Assembly: GCA_944326945.1 (NCBI GenBank)
Contig: CALVFY010000028.1
Location: 1 to 33,651, forward strand
Origin: an uncultured Rikenellaceae bacterium
Lineage (GTDB): Bacteria > Bacteroidota > Bacteroidia > Bacteroidales > Rikenellaceae
DNA length: 33,651 nucleotides
Direction: 5' to 3'
The notes under the pieces are model-generated. The model was not told where the DNA came from, searched no databases, and was given only the letters and a program-made list of their open reading frames with translations. The position numbers and the translations under genes were made by a program. Position 1 is the first letter of the stretch, and every line of letters starts with the position of its first letter. This document shows, in pieces, positions 33,597 through 33,651 of this stretch.

Positions 33597-33651
33597 TTAG
33601 AAAATAGCCAGTTGTCCGTCATTGACAAAGTTAACGTCAATGGCGGGCTTC
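33597..33651 (-). CDS. 3' end of an unidentified gene upstream of rhaA (partial)
   Basis: The minus strand reads KPAIDVNFVNDGQLAIF and then TAA (33599-33597), 39 bp before rhaA. The alternating hydrophobic pattern looks like a beta-rich C-terminus. Only 17 residues are visible, so it cannot be identified. A rhamnulokinase or a rhamnosidase would fit the context, but neither is shown by the sequence. A second frame is also open over this short stretch. Confidence 0.45.
   Translation of the reverse strand, partial: KPAIDVNFVNDGQLAIF

Overview
This 33.7 kb window looks like chromosomal DNA of a gut-type member of the Bacteroidales, most plausibly near Alistipes/Rikenellaceae. The genus is an inference. 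The order-level call rests on repeated exact matches to the Bacteroidetes -7 promoter element TAnnTTTG, few Shine-Dalgarno sequences, and the gene content: a two-gene 2-oxoacid:ferredoxin oxidoreductase with fused gamma-alpha subunit, etfBA with a long acyl-CoA dehydrogenase, an N-acetylhexosamine-kinase-like gene, and a rhamnose cluster with an AraC regulator. The window is densely coding, with no tRNA, rRNA, insertion sequence, phage gene or CRISPR array that I can see.

Layout. 1-1374: the 3' end of a DsbD-like thiol:disulfide reductase whose frame is interrupted near the left edge, then a membrane-anchored GT2 glycosyltransferase, ending at a strong bidirectional terminator. 1461-4896 (minus): a TPR-repeat exported protein followed by an MFS transporter. 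5087-12668 (plus): purA, an exported-looking FAD-dependent oxidoreductase, an OmpA-domain lipoprotein, then etfB-etfA-acyl-CoA dehydrogenase, closed by a 22-bp perfect terminator stem. 12813-13625: nagB with a textbook Bacteroidetes promoter. 13723-17789 (minus): an exported alpha/beta hydrolase and the korAB pair. 18131-20737: a NahK-like sugar 1-kinase overlapping tail to tail with a GT22/PIG-B-like membrane mannosyltransferase. 20928-22244: a 4-hydroxybutyrate/butyrate-type CoA-transferase. 22454-23209: a WaaP/InaA-type kinase. 23319-29324: an apparent metal-efflux operon made of a His/Cys-rich small exported protein, a lipoprotein adaptor with a His tail, an HME-like RND pump and a TolC-type outer-membrane protein. 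29435-33651: an AraC regulator facing a rhaA-rhaT-rhaD operon, with the 3' end of one more gene at the right edge.

How the parts fit. EtfAB, the acyl-CoA dehydrogenase, the CoA-transferase and the ferredoxin-linked oxidoreductase together suggest amino-acid or short-chain-acyl-CoA fermentation with ferredoxin-linked redox balance. The nagB, nahK-like and rha genes suggest use of host-glycan amino sugars and plant or bacterial rhamnose.

The best candidates for something undescribed are in the efflux operon. Its leader holds a perfect 17-bp palindrome between two identical -7 elements. Its first product is a small exported protein with 10 His and 5 Cys in 44 residues. Its pump lacks the residues that define both CusA-type and CzcA-type metal specificity, as far as I can align them by eye. 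A second point is the conserved FAD-site Arg of EtfA, which is Tyr here.
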